The translations under genes and the position numbers were made by a program. A model generated the notes under the pieces. That model was not told where the DNA came from. It worked only from the letters and a program-made list of their open reading frames with translations, and did not search any database. Source: Burkholderia arboris (GTDB lineage Bacteria > Pseudomonadota > Gammaproteobacteria > Burkholderiales > Burkholderiaceae). From it: a stretch of DNA of 64,000 nucleotides. The DNA lies in NCBI RefSeq assembly GCF_902499125.1, contig NZ_CABVPX010000001.1, forward strand, positions 62,001-126,000, in the 5' to 3' direction. Of this stretch, positions 1 through 9,054 are shown in pieces; the first letter of the stretch is position 1; every line of letters begins with the position of its first letter.

Positions 1-8
1 GCATCGGT

Positions 9-51
9 CCGGTCATGCCGGCGTGCGCCGCGATACCGCAGGCATGACCGG
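9..51. repeat. inverted repeat, 11-bp arms
   Basis: Arms CCGGTCATGCC (9-19) and GGCATGACCGG (41-51) are perfectly complementary around a 21-nt GC-rich loop. It lies downstream of the leftward catabolic operon and just beyond the terminator at 66-86. It may be a second hairpin of the same terminator or belong to the unseen gene to the left. Confidence 0.4.
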
Positions 52-65
52 CCCGCCAATGCAAA

Positions 66-86
66 GGCCGCTCGCAACGAGCGGCC
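66..86 (-). terminator. intrinsic terminator of the leftward catabolic operon
   Basis: A perfect 9-bp stem, GGCCGCTCG (66-74) with CGAGCGGCC (78-86), has a 3-nt loop. Read on the minus strand it is followed by TTTGC. It lies about 30 nt past the SDR stop codon at 118, so it fits as the end of the operon that begins near 8396. Confidence 0.65.
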
Positions 87-117
87 CGTCCGGCACGATC
101 GGTCGGCCGCGCGACAG

Positions 118-891
118 CTACAGCCCGTACCCCCCGGAAACATTCAACTGCTGCCCCGTCACATAATCAGCCCGATCCGACGCCAGGAACACGGCCGCCC
201 GCCCGACGTCGTGCGCCTTCCCCCAGCGCTTCAGTGCGAGCATCTTCTGCGTCTCGTCGATCCACGCCTGGTCGAACTGCCCCTGTTCGAGCAGCACCGG
301 AAACATCCCGGCCTCGATCACGCCGACCAGGATCGAATTCGCGCGAATGTTGTAACGCCCTTCCTCGCGCGCCAGCCCCTTGACCAGCGCCTCGTTCGCC
401 GCCTTCGGCGCGACCGACAGCCCGTCGCGATCGGGCCAGCGCAGGTGTCCGGCCGAGCCGAGCGTCACGAACGACCCGCCGCCCGATGCGCGGAAATGCG
501 GCAGCGCAGCCTTCGCGGCCACGAAGAAACCGATCGTCTCGACATCGATCGCGCGGCGCCAGTCGTCGTGCGTCATGTCGCCGATATGGCGCTGGTTCAC
601 GAACGGGCCGGCGGCCCACACGACCGTGTGCACGCGACCATGCGCGTCGATCGCGGCTGCGAGCGCGGCATCGACCTGCGCGGGATCGGTCACGTCCACG
701 CAGTGCGTGGTGGCCGCCGCGCCTTCGCCGCGAACGTCGCGCGCGACGCGCTCGGCGACGTCGGCCTTGCTGCGATAGCCCACCGCGACCGGTACGCCGG
801 CGCGCGCAAATTCGAGCGCGACGCCCTGCCCGATCCCTCCGCTACCGCCGAACACGAGTACCGCGCCCGGCGGAAATCCGTTGTCGTTCAT
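118..891 (-). CDS. SDR family oxidoreductase
   Basis: Classical short-chain dehydrogenase of 257 residues, probably NAD(P)-dependent and cytosolic. The N-terminus has the glycine-rich cofactor loop GGSGGIGQG, the NAG-like position reads AAG, and the C-terminus ends in the usual TGQQLNVSGGYGL tail. The canonical YxxxK is degenerate: the segment around residue 160 reads LSVAPKAANEALVKG, so a standard Tyr-x-x-x-Lys is not evident and catalysis may differ. It is the last gene of a leftward operon, 32 nt after the CoA ligase, so it probably acts on a hydroxyl or keto intermediate of that pathway. The start ATG at 891 was chosen because the protein begins just before the Rossmann fold. Substrate unknown. 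Confidence 0.85.
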   Translation of the reverse strand: MNDNGFPPGAVLVFGGSGGIGQGVALEFARAGVPVAVGYRSKADVAERVARDVRGEGAAATTHCVDVTDPAQVDAALAAAIDAHGRVHTVVWAAGPFVNQRHIGDMTHDDWRRAIDVETIGFFVAAKAALPHFRASGGGSFVTLGSAGHLRWPDRDGLSVAPKAANEALVKGLAREEGRYNIRANSILVGVIEAGMFPVLLEQGQFDQAWIDETQKMLALKRWGKAHDVGRAAVFLASDRADYVTGQQLNVSGGYGL

Positions 892-923
892 GCGTTCATC
901 CCGTTCATGTGTCGCCTCATCGC

Positions 924-2510
924 TCAGGCCGCCGCCTCGGTCGCTGCGCGCAGCCGGTACTTCAGCACCTTCCCCGCCGCGCTCGTCGGCAGTTGCTCGA
1001 CGAACGTGAAAAAGCGCGGCACCTTGTAGTTCGCCATGTTGCTGCGCGCCCAGTCGTTCAGCGCATCGGCATCGGCCTGCGCGCCCGGGCGCAGTACGAC
1101 ATACGCGTGACCGACCTCGCCGAGGCGCGTATCGGGCACGCCGACCAGCGCGACCTGCGCGATCGCCGGATGCGCGGCGAGCAGCCGCTCGATCTCCGCC
1201 GGATAGCAATTGAAGCCGCCGACGATGAACATGTCCTTGATGCGGTCGGTGATCTTCAGGTTGCCGTTCGCATCGACGCAGCCGAGATCGCCGGTATGAA
1301 GCCAGCCATCGGCATCGACGGTCTCGCGCGTCGCGTCCGGCTGGTTGAAGTAACCGCGCATCACGTTGTAGCCGCGCACCCAGATTTCGCCGGTCTCGTC
1401 CGGCCCGAGCGGCACGCCGCCCGGCCCCGCGATGCGCAGCTCGACGCCCGGCATCGGCCGGCCCGACGTATAGGCAACCGTCTCCGCATCGTCGCCTTGA
1501 CGGCACAACGTCGCGAAGCCGCACGATTCGGTCAGTCCGTAGCCGGTCAGCACCGTCTCGAAGCCGAGCTCCGCACGCATCCGCTCGATCAGGCTCGGAG
1601 CGATCGCCGCTGCCCCCGTCACCGCGATCCGCAGCGACGACAGGTCGCGCGTCGCGCGATCGGGCGCGTCGAGCAGCGCGTAGTACAGCGTCGGCGGGCC
1701 GGGCAACACCGACACGCGGTCGTCGGCCACGCGCCGCAGCACGTCGGCCGGCTGGAACACGAGATGCGGCAGCACGGTCGCGCCGCTCGACAGCGCGGCG
1801 AGCCAGCCGGCCTTGTAGCCGAACGTGTGGAAAAACGGATTGACGATCAGGTAGCGGTCGTCCTGCCGTACACCCGCGATCGCCGCCCACGCCTGCGCGG
1901 CGCGCAGGTTCTGGCCGTGCGCGGTCATCACGCCTTTCGGGCGGCCCGTCGTGCCGGACGTGAACATCAGGTCCATCACGGTGTCGGGCGTGACCTGCGC
2001 CTCGCGTTCGCGCACCGCGGCAAGCGGCACCGCCGCGCCGCGTGCGAGAAATGCGTTCCAGGTCTCGTCGCGCGCGCCTGAAGGCGGTTCGCCGTCGAAT
2101 ACGACAACGCGCTCGAGCATCGCAGGCCGGTGCGGCGCGAGCATCGCCGGATACGATTCGCCGAGGAAGGTGCCGCAGCAGAACAGCAGCCGCACGCCGC
2201 CGTCGTGCAGGATGCCGCCGACCTCCATCCCCTTCATTCGCGTATTGACCGGCACGAGAATCGCGCCGACCGTATGGATCGCCAGCGCCGCGACGATCCA
2301 TTGCGGCAGGTTCGGCGCCCAGACCGCCACACGGTCGCCGGCGTCGATACCGCTCGCCAGCAGCGCACGGGCCGCATCGAGTCGTGCGGCATCGAGTTCC
2401 GCGTAGGTCAGCCGGCCGTGCTCCGACTCGATCGCCGGATGCGCGCCGTGGCGCGCGGCAGCCCGCGCGATCAGCGCGGGCGTGGTCAGGATTTCGTTGT
2501 CCATCGTCAT
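924..2510 (-). CDS. FadD3-like acyl-CoA ligase (AMP-forming)
   Basis: Class I adenylate-forming enzyme of 528 residues that activates a carboxylic acid to its acyl-CoA with ATP. It shows the P-loop-like TSGTTGRPKG motif near residue 175, the GYGLTES motif of the adenylation core, the TGD hinge region and a C-terminal PTSAAGKVLKYRL segment with the catalytic lysine. Best family resemblance is to FadD3-type ligases that activate propanoate side chains of degraded steroid rings, but the acid used here cannot be read from sequence. It sits between the ferredoxin reductase (39 nt upstream) and the SDR. The first ATG at 2510 and another two codons later are both possible starts. Confidence 0.88.
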   Translation of the reverse strand: MTMDNEILTTPALIARAAARHGAHPAIESEHGRLTYAELDAARLDAARALLASGIDAGDRVAVWAPNLPQWIVAALAIHTVGAILVPVNTRMKGMEVGGILHDGGVRLLFCCGTFLGESYPAMLAPHRPAMLERVVVFDGEPPSGARDETWNAFLARGAAVPLAAVREREAQVTPDTVMDLMFTSGTTGRPKGVMTAHGQNLRAAQAWAAIAGVRQDDRYLIVNPFFHTFGYKAGWLAALSSGATVLPHLVFQPADVLRRVADDRVSVLPGPPTLYYALLDAPDRATRDLSSLRIAVTGAAAIAPSLIERMRAELGFETVLTGYGLTESCGFATLCRQGDDAETVAYTSGRPMPGVELRIAGPGGVPLGPDETGEIWVRGYNVMRGYFNQPDATRETVDADGWLHTGDLGCVDANGNLKITDRIKDMFIVGGFNCYPAEIERLLAAHPAIAQVALVGVPDTRLGEVGHAYVVLRPGAQADADALNDWARSNMANYKVPRFFTFVEQLPTSAAGKVLKYRLRAATEAAA

Positions 2511-2549
2511 AGATCAAGGTTGCCGTGCGCGCCGCCGGCGCGGCACGGC

Positions 2550-3593
2550 TCAGTCGGGAAACACCACGCGCAGCGCATCGCTCGCGGGCCGCGCGCAACA
2601 GGCGAGCGTCCAGCCGGCCGCAATCTCGTCGTCGTCGAGCACGTGGTTGCTGTCGAGCACGACCTCGCCGCGCTCGATCCGGCACATGCACGCGCCGCAT
2701 TGCCCCATCCGGCAGGAATTCGGCGCAGGGACACCCGCACGCAGCATCGCATCGAGCAGCGTTTCGCCGGGCGCACTGTCGAACGCGAATGCGTCGCCGT
2801 CGAGCACCGTCTCGATCGCCGCGCCGTCGCCGGACGCCGCCGTTGCCGCGGCTTGCGCCGCGGTGTCGGCCTGCGCCGGCGCATCGGGCAGCGACGCGAA
2901 TCGCTCGACATGCACGCGCGCACGCGGCAACCCGAGGCCGAGCATCGCGGCCAGCGCGTTCTCCATGAACAGCGCGGGCCCGCAGATGAACGTCTCCTGC
3001 TGGCTGAACGGCCGCGCGAGCTCCTCGAGGTGACGCTGCTGCGGAATCCCCTGCACGCTGTCGAGCCAGTGGATCACGCGCACGCGGCCCGGATGACGCT
3101 GCGCGAGCTGCTGCAGCTCGTCGCGGAAAATCACCGAGCGTTCGTCGCGGTTCGCATAGATCAGCGTCAGCATCCCGCGCCCGCGCACGAGCGCCGATTT
3201 CAGGATCGACAGCACCGGCGTGATGCCGCTGCCGCCCGCGAACAGCAGCAGGTCGCCGTCGAGCGTGCGTGGCGTGAACACGCCGGCCGGCGGCAGCACG
3301 TCGAGCGCGTCGCCTGCCTTCACGCGGTCGCACAGCCAGTTCGACGCGCGGCCGTCGCGCACGCGCTTGACGGTGATCTTCGGCGCCGCGTCGATGCCGG
3401 GTGCGCTCGACAGCGAATAGCAGCGCGCGACGGTCGCGTCCGCACACGGCACGTTCAGCGTCAGGAACTGCCCGGGCCGGTACGTGAATGCGTCACGTAG
3501 CCCGGCCGGTACGTCGAACACGAACGAACACGCGTCGTCGCTTTCGGCAATCACTTCGGCCACGGTCAGCCGGTGGAAGCGTGGATCGCTCAT
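2550..3593 (-). CDS. KshB-like ferredoxin/FAD oxidoreductase
   Basis: Reductase of 347 residues that passes electrons from NAD(P)H through FAD and a plant-type [2Fe-2S] cluster to a partner oxygenase. Order: FAD domain with RCYSLSS motif (about residues 58-64), NAD-binding domain with GGSGITP (about 118-124) and C-terminal CGP, an alanine-rich linker, then a C-terminal ferredoxin domain with cluster ligands in CRMGQCGAC (C-x4-C-x2-C) and a fourth cysteine in LACC. This layout matches KshB, PaaE and Hmp-type reductases. No Rieske oxygenase (KshA) is encoded in this operon, so its partner is either elsewhere or unconventional. An AAGGA ribosome site precedes the ATG. Confidence 0.88.
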   Translation of the reverse strand: MSDPRFHRLTVAEVIAESDDACSFVFDVPAGLRDAFTYRPGQFLTLNVPCADATVARCYSLSSAPGIDAAPKITVKRVRDGRASNWLCDRVKAGDALDVLPPAGVFTPRTLDGDLLLFAGGSGITPVLSILKSALVRGRGMLTLIYANRDERSVIFRDELQQLAQRHPGRVRVIHWLDSVQGIPQQRHLEELARPFSQQETFICGPALFMENALAAMLGLGLPRARVHVERFASLPDAPAQADTAAQAAATAASGDGAAIETVLDGDAFAFDSAPGETLLDAMLRAGVPAPNSCRMGQCGACMCRIERGEVVLDSNHVLDDDEIAAGWTLACCARPASDALRVVFPD

Positions 3594-3608
3594 GGCCAGA
3601 TCCTTGCG

Positions 3609-4127
3609 TCACGCGGCCACACGGGCCACCGGCGCGCCGGGCGTCGTATACGCGCCGTCGAGATAGACGAGCGGATCGACGTCACCGCTCATCAGCACCT
3701 CGCGGATGCGCCCGATGAACACCGTATGCGTGCCGTATTCGAAACGGCCGTCCTGCTCGCACACGAGGCTTGCCTGCGAATCGCGCAGGTACGGCACGCC
3801 GTGCGGCGACGTATCCCAGTCGCCGGTCGTGAAGCGCGCCTCGCCCTTCAGGCGGCCGCTGCAGTCGATCGCGATGCCTTCGTGCCGCGCGGACAGCACG
3901 TTCACGCAGAACGGCGCGCCCGCATCGAGCGGTGGATACAGCGACGCGGTGCGGTTGATGCAGATCAGCAGCGAAGGCGGATCGGTCGACAACGAATCGA
4001 CCGCCGTCGCGGACATCGAGTAGCGCCGGCCGTCGTGCGTGCTACTGATGACCGTGACGGAGCGCGCGAGGCGGCGCATCGCGAGCAGCATGTCGGTGCG
4101 CAGTGGATGGTTGGTGAGATCGCTCAT
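3609..4127 (-). CDS. flavin reductase, HsaB/HpaC-like
   Basis: Small flavin:NAD(P)H reductase domain protein, 172 residues. It has the family's FMN-binding beginning (SVTVISSTHDG followed by SATAVDSLSTDPPSLLICIN), and an HTVFIG segment near the C-terminus. These proteins make free reduced flavin for a two-component monooxygenase. The obvious partner is the HsaA-like protein two genes upstream (5895-7088). Its start overlaps the stop of the KstD-like gene by ATGA at 4124-4127, so the two are translationally coupled. Cytosolic, and likely co-transcribed with the whole operon. Confidence 0.88.
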   Translation of the reverse strand: MSDLTNHPLRTDMLLAMRRLARSVTVISSTHDGRRYSMSATAVDSLSTDPPSLLICINRTASLYPPLDAGAPFCVNVLSARHEGIAIDCSGRLKGEARFTTGDWDTSPHGVPYLRDSQASLVCEQDGRFEYGTHTVFIGRIREVLMSGDVDPLVYLDGAYTTPGAPVARVAA

Positions 4128-5884
4128 GATCGGACTCCGTCAAGTTCAGTCGTGGATGGCCGGGCCTGCCGGCCTCCGGCCTCGGCTGCGCGAGCAGCCA
4201 GGTGGTCGGCGGCGAGATACCCGAAGGTCATCGCCGGACCGAGCGTCGAGCCCGCGCCGGGGTAGCTCGTGCCCATCACCGATGCGCTGGTGTTGCCGAT
4301 CGCATAGAGGCCGTCGATCGGCTCGCCATCGGCACGCAGCACGCGGGCGTGCACGTCGGTGACGAGCCCGCCCTTCGTGCCGATATCGCCCGCATCGACC
4401 CGCGCCGCGTAGAACGGCGCTTCGTCGACCGGCCCGAGACACGGGTTCGGCGTATTGCGCGGATCGCCGTAGTAGGTGTCGAACGCGTTGTCGCCCTTGC
4501 CGAACGCTTCGTCGACGCCGGTGGCCGCGTAACGCGCCATGTCGCGCAGCGTGTCGTGCAGGCCGGCCGCGTCGACACCGATCTTCGCGGCAAGCGCATC
4601 GATCGTGTCGGCCTTCACGAGTACCTCGCGAAACGCTTGCGGAATCCGCGCATCGGGCATCATGGACGCCGGCATGACCGGCCCGCACGGATACTTGCGG
4701 CGAAAGCGCGCGTCGAACACCATCCACGCGGGCACGGTCGCGCCGGTGCGCGCATGGTCGCGATACATCGCGGGCACGAATTCCGAATACGGCGCGGCTT
4801 CGTTGACGAAGCGCTTGCCGAGACCGTTGACGATCACGCAGCCCGGCAGGTTGCGTTCGACGAACAGCCCGCGCTGCTTCTCCTCGCCCGCGACGCGGAC
4901 CGTCGGCACACCCCACACGTGCTCCATCAAATCCAGCGCGCCGCCGAGCCGGTGGCCTTCGGCGATCGCGTCGCCGGTGTTGGACGGCGGCGTCGCGCTC
5001 CACTGCGCCTGGGTCGGTTGCGGCAGGTAGCGCTCACGCATCGGCTGGTTGCGCTCGAAGCCGCCCGCGCCGAGGATCACGCCGTGCCGCGCGGCGATCG
5101 TCACCGGCTGCCCGAAGCGTTGCGCGCGCACGCCCGTCACGCGGCCGTCCACATCGAGCAGGTCGCGCATCGGCGTGTCGAGCCACACGGGCACGCTGCG
5201 GTCGAGCAGCGCACGACGCAAGCCGCCGATCAACGCGTTGCCGAGCGTCAGGCGCCGGTCGCGCCGCGTGCGGCGGCGCATGCCGAAATCGAGCCAGTAG
5301 CGGCCGAACTGCCTGATCGTGAGCGTCATGAAGCCGGGGCCGCGCGCAAACAGCGTGTGCGCTTCCTTCGACGTCACCGCGAGACGCCCGAAGATCAGCG
5401 TGCCGGGCGACGGCGGCCGCAGCCGGTCGAACTCGTCGCCGAGCAGCCCGCCGTCGAACGGCATCGGATCGAGCGCGCGATAGCCCGGCATCGCGCCCGG
5501 CAGCTTCTGGAAATAGTCCGCGTATTTCGGCAACGCCTGGAAGCGCACGGGTGTCTTCGATTCCAGATAGCGCAGCATCTCCGGCGCGCGATCAAGATAC
5601 GCGTCGAGCCGCTCGGGTGTCGACGCGCCGGCCACGCACGCGTCGACATAGCCGCGCGCGGCCTCGCGCGAATCGGTCGCACCGAGTTCGGCGATATGGT
5701 GGTTGCACGGAATCCAGATGCCTCCGCCCGAAACGGCCGACGTGCCGCCATACAGCGCCGTCTTCTCGATCACGACGACGGACAACCCGTGGTCGGCCGC
5801 GCGGCACGCGGCGAGCAGCGCGCCCGCGCCCGAGCCGACGACGACCACGTCGAACGTGTATTGCTGTGCTTGCGTGTCGTTCAT
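4124..5884 (-). CDS. FAD-dependent 3-ketosteroid dehydrogenase-like protein (KstD family)
   Basis: Flavoprotein of about 586 residues in the fumarate-reductase/KstD superfamily. The N-terminal FAD dinucleotide fold GSGAGALLAA is followed by GGTSAVSGGGIWIP, a signature shared with 3-ketosteroid delta-1-dehydrogenases. Near the C-terminus GTSYPGAGSTLGPAM carries the conserved Tyr and Gly that position the 3-keto group in KstD. It would desaturate a cyclic ketone next to the carbonyl. A GTG at 5887 directly precedes the ATG at 5884; a GAGG ribosome site suits the ATG. The downstream flavin reductase starts within its stop codon. Function in ring activation is inferred; a true steroid substrate is not proven. 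Confidence 0.85.
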   Translation of the reverse strand: MNDTQAQQYTFDVVVVGSGAGALLAACRAADHGLSVVVIEKTALYGGTSAVSGGGIWIPCNHHIAELGATDSREAARGYVDACVAGASTPERLDAYLDRAPEMLRYLESKTPVRFQALPKYADYFQKLPGAMPGYRALDPMPFDGGLLGDEFDRLRPPSPGTLIFGRLAVTSKEAHTLFARGPGFMTLTIRQFGRYWLDFGMRRRTRRDRRLTLGNALIGGLRRALLDRSVPVWLDTPMRDLLDVDGRVTGVRAQRFGQPVTIAARHGVILGAGGFERNQPMRERYLPQPTQAQWSATPPSNTGDAIAEGHRLGGALDLMEHVWGVPTVRVAGEEKQRGLFVERNLPGCVIVNGLGKRFVNEAAPYSEFVPAMYRDHARTGATVPAWMVFDARFRRKYPCGPVMPASMMPDARIPQAFREVLVKADTIDALAAKIGVDAAGLHDTLRDMARYAATGVDEAFGKGDNAFDTYYGDPRNTPNPCLGPVDEAPFYAARVDAGDIGTKGGLVTDVHARVLRADGEPIDGLYAIGNTSASVMGTSYPGAGSTLGPAMTFGYLAADHLAARAAEAGGRQARPSTTELDGVRS

Positions 5885-5894
5885 CACGGCCTCG

Positions 5895-7088
5895 TCAGAT
5901 GAAGAAGTCCGTGTTTTCGCGGCCGAGCATCACCGCGCCGAGGTTCTGGCCGAAGCGGTCCACGTTGTTCGCGTAGTGCGCGCGGGCCGCGTGCAGATCG
6001 AGGAAGCGGCGCACCAGCGGATTGCGGTGATAGATGCCGTTGCCGCCCGCATAGCGCAGCAGCGTATTCGCGGCCTGCGCGCAGCGCTCGGCGACCTGTG
6101 CGGACTGGTAACGGAAATGCACGCGACGCTCGATCGACACGGCGGGCCCGCCGGTCACCGACGCCATCAGTTCCGCGAAATTGCGCTTGAGCAGCACCTT
6201 CATCTCGTCGATCGCGACGGCCGCGTTCGCACACGCGTTCTGCGCGCCCGGATCGTCGGTCGTCTTCGCGCCGCTGTTCGCGGACACGCGCGTTGCCGCA
6301 TAGCCGGTGAAATCGTCGAGCGCGCCCTGCAGCGCGCCGATGCACGACGTGCACACCGCGCGCACGAAGATCTGCGCGAACGGCAGCTTGAACAGCGGCG
6401 CGTCGTTGAGGGCGAGACCGGGGCTCGTGCCCATCATCCCGTCGATCGCCTTGTGCGTGCGGTACGCAGGCACGAACGCGTCGTCGACGACGATGTCGTG
6501 GCTGCCGGTCGCGCGCAGGCCGAGCACGTCCCAGTCCTGCTGGATCCGGTAGTCGGATTTCGGCAGCAGAAAGGTCCGGTATTCAGGCGGCTGGCCGGCT
6601 TCGGCCGGTGGCACCAGCGCACCGAGGAACACCCATTCGCACAGTTCGCTGCCGCTCGAGAACTTCCAGTGGCCCGACAGGCGGAAGCCGCCGTCGACCG
6701 GCGTCACGCGACCGACCGGCATGTAGGTCGACGCGATCAGCGTCGCCGGATCGTGGCCCCATACGTCCTGCTGCGCGCGTTCGTCGAACAGCGCGAGCTG
6801 CCAGTTGTGCACGCCGACGACGCCGTACACCCACGCGGTCGACATGCAGCCGCGCGCGAGCGCCATCTGGATGTCGAAGAAGGCCTGCGGATCGAGCTCG
6901 TGGCCGCCGTAGCGCTTCGGCTGCAGCACCTTGAAGAAGCCGGCGGCCTGCATGTCGGCGATCGTCTCGGCGGGGATGCGGCCCTGCGCTTCCGCCTGCG
7001 CGGCGCGGCCGGCCAGTATCGGCGCCAGTGCCTCGGCCCGGGCGATCAGCGTGGCAGCCAATGCGTTCGAATCGTTGTCGCGATGCAC
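5895..7088 (-). CDS. HsaA-like flavin-dependent monooxygenase (acyl-CoA dehydrogenase fold)
   Basis: Group D flavoprotein monooxygenase of 397 residues with the acyl-CoA dehydrogenase fold. It strongly resembles HsaA, the oxygenase that hydroxylates the phenolic ring of a secosteroid: QPKRYGG, GVHNWQLALF and VLGLRATGSHDIVVDD are all in expected places. Members use reduced flavin supplied by a separate reductase, here the HsaB-like protein in the same operon. The start is a GTG at 7088, chosen because AGGAG lies 8 nt upstream and no ATG fits; the frame stays open another 55 codons without homology. Ten nt separate it from the KstD-like gene. Confidence 0.85.
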   Translation of the reverse strand: MHRDNDSNALAATLIARAEALAPILAGRAAQAEAQGRIPAETIADMQAAGFFKVLQPKRYGGHELDPQAFFDIQMALARGCMSTAWVYGVVGVHNWQLALFDERAQQDVWGHDPATLIASTYMPVGRVTPVDGGFRLSGHWKFSSGSELCEWVFLGALVPPAEAGQPPEYRTFLLPKSDYRIQQDWDVLGLRATGSHDIVVDDAFVPAYRTHKAIDGMMGTSPGLALNDAPLFKLPFAQIFVRAVCTSCIGALQGALDDFTGYAATRVSANSGAKTTDDPGAQNACANAAVAIDEMKVLLKRNFAELMASVTGGPAVSIERRVHFRYQSAQVAERCAQAANTLLRYAGGNGIYHRNPLVRRFLDLHAARAHYANNVDRFGQNLGAVMLGRENTDFFI

Positions 7089-7256
7089 GAATGTCTCCTG
7101 TGGAACGGGGGCTGCGCCGTGGCACCCGCCCCGCTCTCGTTCAAAGTTGTTCGGCGCGGCCTGGCCGCGGGCGATGCTCGCCACCACCGATGGTCGGCTT
7201 CGCGCGACCGCGCCGCATCGTCCGACCGGACGGGACGACGGGCGCGGCCTCATGCA

Positions 7257-8396
7257 TCACGCGCAGGCGCGTTCCTTCTCGCGGTTGAAGAACGGGATCA
7301 CGTGCTCGCCGATGTTGCGGATGGTCTCCATCTGCGCTTCATGCGGCACCGTGCCCATCTGGCACAGGAACAGCACTTCGTCGACGCCGGCCTCCTGCAG
7401 GCGGCCGACATAGCCGATGCAGTCGTCCACCGTGCCGTACGCGTGGTTCGGGTTCATCATCGCGAGCGCCGGGTCGGCGAAGTTCACGACGACTTCCTCC
7501 GACGCGAAGCGCGAGCGGATCACCATCTCGCCGGTGTCGGCCTGCACGAGATCGTCGCCCCACTTCGCCGGGTCCGGACGCTCGCCGCCCGTGTACCAGT
7601 ACGCGAGCGATTCCATGAAGTAGCGCTGGCCGCGGATGCCGATCTTGCGGGCCGCCTGGCCGTCGGCCATCACGACCGTCGGGCACAGCGCCGCGAGGTG
7701 CTGGGTCGGGCGGAAGCCGACCTGGTCTTCCGGCTTGCGGTTCGCCCACGCTTCACGGTAGACGGCGTTCTTCTTCGCGACTTCGTCGGGGCCGCCGAAA
7801 CCGAGCACCAGCGCGCCCATCCCGCGCTGGCCGGCGCGCAGCAGCGCATCGGTGTTCGTACACGCGAGGTACATCGGCGGGTGCGGATCCTGGAACGGCT
7901 TCGGGTGGATCGGGCGCTTCGGGATCTTGATGTACTTGCCATCGTGCTCGATCTCGTCCTGCACGAACATCTTCGGCACGAGATACATCGATTCGTCGAT
8001 CATCGGCTGCAGTTCGTTGAGGTCGTAGCCGAACGCGCCGGCTTCCTGCTGGCTGCCGCCCTTGCCGACGCCGAAATGCACGCGGCCGCCCGACAGGATG
8101 TCGAGCAGCGCGACGCGTTCCGCCACCTTGATCGGGTGGTTCATCGCCGGCGGCAGGCACACGACGCCGTGGCCCAGGCCGATGCGCGTCGTGCGGCCGG
8201 CCAGGTAGGCAAGGAAGGTTTCCGGCGCGCTCATGTGCGCATAGTTGGTCAGCGACGTGTGCTCCACGCACCAGATCGTGTCGAAACCGACCTGCTCGGC
8301 GAGCAACGCCTGCTCGACCGTCTCCTTGAACACCTGGTGGTCGCCCTCGCGCGATGCGTCGGTGGTCTGGGCTTCGTAGATGAGGGAAAACTTCAT
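7257..8396 (-). CDS. LLM class flavin-dependent oxidoreductase
   Basis: Luciferase-like (bacterial luciferase/F420 fold) oxidoreductase of 379 residues. Typical segments are WCVEHTS near the N-terminus, RIGLGHGVVCLPPAMNHPIKVAERVALLDILSGGR split over the TIM barrel, and FGVGKGG. Such enzymes oxygenate or Baeyer-Villiger-oxidise substrates using reduced FMN. It is the first gene of the leftward operon, 168 nt upstream of the HsaA-like gene. The ATG at 8396 is preferred over further upstream starts because GGAGA lies 9-10 nt before it. Placed with ring-modifying enzymes, it may carry out a lactone-forming or ring-hydroxylation step; this is inference. Confidence 0.87.
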   Translation of the reverse strand: MKFSLIYEAQTTDASREGDHQVFKETVEQALLAEQVGFDTIWCVEHTSLTNYAHMSAPETFLAYLAGRTTRIGLGHGVVCLPPAMNHPIKVAERVALLDILSGGRVHFGVGKGGSQQEAGAFGYDLNELQPMIDESMYLVPKMFVQDEIEHDGKYIKIPKRPIHPKPFQDPHPPMYLACTNTDALLRAGQRGMGALVLGFGGPDEVAKKNAVYREAWANRKPEDQVGFRPTQHLAALCPTVVMADGQAARKIGIRGQRYFMESLAYWYTGGERPDPAKWGDDLVQADTGEMVIRSRFASEEVVVNFADPALAMMNPNHAYGTVDDCIGYVGRLQEAGVDEVLFLCQMGTVPHEAQMETIRNIGEHVIPFFNREKERACA

Positions 8397-8656
8397 TGCG
8401 TGCGTCTCCATGTATGTTGGACGAGTCGGGGTCGTGCGGCCCGCCCGCACGATACGGACGAATAGCGACGGTCCACGAATGGGAGTGTCGGCGCGCCGGC
8501 TGGCGTGGGCATCATCTGTTCGGAGTATCTGTATGCCGGCGGGGACAGAGGGGTTTCACCGTCATCCGATCGGACTGCGTGACGGCGCGAGCGACGCGCT
8601 AGCATCGACCGGCGGCGCATTGCACGCCGCCCTCATCAAGACAAGGGAGAACCGGA

Positions 8657-9007
8657 ATGAAGGTATCGATGCTGCTGTATCCGGTCGACGACATCGACAC
8701 GGCGCTGCCGCTGTTCGTCGACGGACTGGGCCTGAACGTGAAGTTCCGCGACGGCGACCGCTATTGCGCGCTCGACGGCGGCCCGCTGACGATCGCGCTG
8801 GTCGCGGGCGACGAGCAGATCGTCGAGCGCGCGGCGCTCACGCTGCGCGTCGACGAGGACGACGACCTGTATGCGGCCATGGCGCGGGTCGTGAAGGCCG
8901 GCGCATCGGTGCGCGTGCCCGTGCAGGCCGGGCCGCACGAATACCGCGCGGTGCTGGAGGACAAGAACGGCGCGCTGCTCGTGATTTCGCAGAAGCGGTC
9001 AGCCTGA
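8657..9007 (+). CDS. VOC family (glyoxalase/bleomycin-resistance fold) protein
   Basis: Single-domain vicinal-oxygen-chelate protein of 116 residues, starting MKVSMLLYPVDDIDTALPLF and ending in RAVLEDKNGALLVISQKR, the usual pattern of a half-size VOC domain that dimerises. VOC proteins range from glyoxalases and ring-cleaving dioxygenases to antibiotic-binding proteins; this one is too short for an extradiol dioxygenase, and metal ligands cannot be assigned safely. A GGGAGA ribosome site precedes the ATG. It is divergent from the catabolic operon (260-nt gap) and convergent with the LysR gene. A role linked to the neighbouring pathway is possible but unproven. Confidence 0.8.
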   Translation: MKVSMLLYPVDDIDTALPLFVDGLGLNVKFRDGDRYCALDGGPLTIALVAGDEQIVERAALTLRVDEDDDLYAAMARVVKAGASVRVPVQAGPHEYRAVLEDKNGALLVISQKRSA

Positions 9008-9054
9008 CGACGCGCGGCGCGGGCACGCCGCACGCAACACAGGCGCAAGCGGCG

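Noticed and set aside
118..3447. 1109-codon minus-strand frame covering three genes
   Set aside because: Only the last 257 codons are the SDR; the rest is an out-of-frame shadow of the CoA ligase and reductase genes.
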